NCBI GenBank assembly: GCA_027946365.1
Contig: JAPEUQ010000002.1
Coordinates: forward strand, 1,054,001-1,118,000
Direction: 5' to 3'
Origin: Kalmusia sp. IMI 367209
Taxonomy: Eukaryota; Ascomycota; Dothideomycetes; Pleosporales; Didymosphaeriaceae
DNA length: 64,000 bases
The notes under the pieces are model-generated. The model was not told the origin of the DNA. It saw only the letters and a program-made list of their open reading frames with translations, and did no database searches. Position 1 is the stretch's first letter, and the number at the start of each line of letters is the position of its first letter. The position numbers and the translations under genes were made by a program. Positions 62,361-64,000 of this stretch are shown piece after piece.

Positions 62361-64000
62361 ATGAAGAACGAAAGGAGCATCCTGAACTTACCGGACGGAT
62401 GTCCTGACATCCCACCACAGGTTCCTCGCGACAATATTGTAGCCGTAGTTCAGGTATATAAAGCTGGTGCTGCAGCCGCGAATCGCGATACGCCTTATCG
62501 AAAAGAGTGGGTATTTGGGACAACGCCAGCTGACCGTCGCAACGTAATTATCGGATGCTGCATCTACCTCCACAGCGTCGACGAGCACCCGATCTACACC
62601 TTTGGGAGATCGAAACCGAGAGCGAACTTTGATGTCTGCCTGCCGGGTACGTTCATCAAGAAGAGGCTCTTCAAATTGTTGCCTGTTCGTGAGAATGGCT
62701 GCTGGCGAATAGAAGCTGCCTCGGAGAGTATTATTGTTGTGAATGGTGTCAGGCTCCAAAAGCCTAATTCGAGAAAAAACAGGGTTAAACTGCTCATGCG
62801 GTGTACCTAGATGATGCGCAGACTAATGTGGTTCAGATCCGCGGATTGCGGCTTAAAGTCTGGCTAGTTCATAGCGCGACCGAGGTGCTAAGATCTTACC
62901 TGACCTTCGATAATGAGACACTTCAGGAAGTTTTACAGAACTTGGAAGAGCGGCTTGAAGATTGGGCAGAGGAGCGGTATATCTGGAACCGGAGCGTGGA
63001 CCCAGTCTCAAGCAGGTCGCATTGTCTGACTAAGCGCTTCATTGGACGACCGGCAACAGCGAAGATTTACCAACACGAGAATGGGCTAGAAGATCGCGAC
63101 CGTGAGATGCTCATGCTCTGCAAACAGCATGTGCACGAGTCTAAAGTGCGATACCATGCGGCAACCGAGATCGAAGGCATACCTGCAGTCATTACGGACA
63201 CACACCAAAGCATGATTCCATTTGGCACCATCGCGTCCGATCTTGACTCTCTACAACCCGGGTTCCGATTTCAGCTCGCAGCTGATATGTTGCGACCCTT
63301 GTTTTCGGCGTTGGAGTATTTGCACTGCAACAGGATTCTGCATGGGACTGTGTCTGGAGCTAGCACCCTCGTCTAGTTTGTGGACAACCGTGTGAAGAAA
63401 TTACTCCTAGTGGACTACTCACTGGCCACTCCAATTGGTGCAGGAAAAAATATGCCGCAAGAGCTTATGCGATATGACAGCTCCTGCGCTGTGGAATTGA
63501 TTCTAGAGTGCAGCAATATATGGACAATCCGCAAATCACCTTTGCCACAGCGGAAAGACGAAATACATATGCAGTCCCTAAGCTAACCAATTATGCTGGA
63601 AATACGGTTACTCTTATCAGACAAGCGTGCGCCGACATCTCCAAACGTCTCCCGGACTATTGGGGAACGGACATCAAATCAAGGATGCTCGAATATCTAG
63701 CCTTGAAAGAATTGGAGTGGGCTCGAGCGAGGAAATATCAATTCCATAACAATGGCCTGCTCCATATTGGCAGCGTATCGCAAATGGGGATCCAGATATT
63801 GGTTGAGTCTTGGGAGCAGTGGAATCAGGGCCGAGCGGCGACACGGACTCATCCAATGATCCTGACGCTCGGTCACGCATATCTCGACGGGTTAGCGAAT
63901 CCAATCTGCAGCACACAAATGTGGCCGCAATTACCACTGCCCCACGAGATCTGTAGTAAGTTGCGATCTCTCAAGGGCGAGGAGAAGGATCCTTGGCGAA
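62361..64000 (+). pseudogene. Broken gene with FHA-like and pseudokinase-like regions (runs off window)
   Basis: A coherent protein can be followed on the plus strand but only across lesions. The ATG at 62361 (MKNERSILNLPDGCPDIPPQ) leads into an FHA-like part with YTFGRSKPRANFDVCLPG, WRIEAASESIIVVNGVRL. The frame shifts near 62780-62800, beside an A-run, into YLDDAQTNVVQIRGLRLKVW. A linker follows, then a kinase-like segment LFSALEYLHCNRILHGTVSG, broken by TAG at 63374-63376, and LLLVDYSLATPIGAG. In these, HGTVS replaces HRDLK and DYS replaces DFG, so even the ancestor was a pseudokinase. A further frameshift near 63505 continues as QQYMDNPQITFATAERRNTY and stays open to the window edge. Three lesions argue for a pseudogene. 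Confidence 0.65.

Overview
The window comes from a filamentous ascomycete (Pezizomycotina, probably a plant-associated Dothideomycete; this is inference). The evidence is short 45-60 bp GT-AG introns with CTAAC/CTGAC-like branch points, fungal versions of GCN2, Cut12, RAD14 and PTH1, secreted pectin lyases, 'rhodopsin-like' SAT4-type membrane proteins, fungal NLR architectures (PNP-NACHT-ANK, HET-NB-ARC-TPR) and degraded DNA transposons with stop-generating transitions like those left by repeat-induced point mutation (RIP).

Layout. 1-9.4 kb is a compact housekeeping block: the eIF2alpha kinase GCN2/cpc-3 (minus, C-terminus cut by the window edge), a Cut12-type spindle pole body protein, peptidyl-tRNA hydrolase and the nucleotide-excision-repair factor RAD14/XPA, arranged as divergent and convergent pairs. 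9.7-23.4 kb is an accessory and secretory region: an intron-rich PL1 pectate lyase, an amidase pseudogene, an alcohol/N-acetyltransferase-like enzyme, a small hypothetical gene, a PL4 rhamnogalacturonan lyase and a seven-helix membrane protein. 23.9-32.6 kb holds two large repeat proteins transcribed divergently: a C2H2-ankyrin protein and an intronless PNP-NACHT-ankyrin NLR. 32.6-36 kb is a transposon graveyard with a Tc1/mariner-type relic and a pogo/Fot1-type relic.

36.0-40.0 kb holds the most interesting locus: a 276-residue intronless gene facing, tail to tail with an 81 bp gap, a 946-residue cytosolic subtilase whose catalytic triad is intact behind a DUF7580-like helical region. This matches the organisation described for fungal gasdermin-like pore formers and their activating subtilisin proteases (HET-Q1/HET-Q2 type), though family membership of the small protein needs a profile or structure search.

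40.5-41.8 kb has a frameshifted PAQR/adiponectin-receptor-like gene plus a duplicated fragment of it. 41.8-54.2 kb has no gene I can support but carries two copies of a tRNA-derived, SINE-like repeat. 54.2-56.3 kb encodes an unrecognised, low-complexity, possibly regulatory protein. 58.3-61.4 kb is a HET-NB-ARC-TPR NLR with near-identical 126 bp repeats. The right edge (62.3 kb onward) carries a broken gene with FHA-like and pseudokinase-like parts.

Together, 24-64 kb looks like an accessory self/non-self recognition island: two intact NLRs, a putative protease plus pore-former pair, and several decaying genes, interspersed with dead mobile elements and downstream of a conserved core block.
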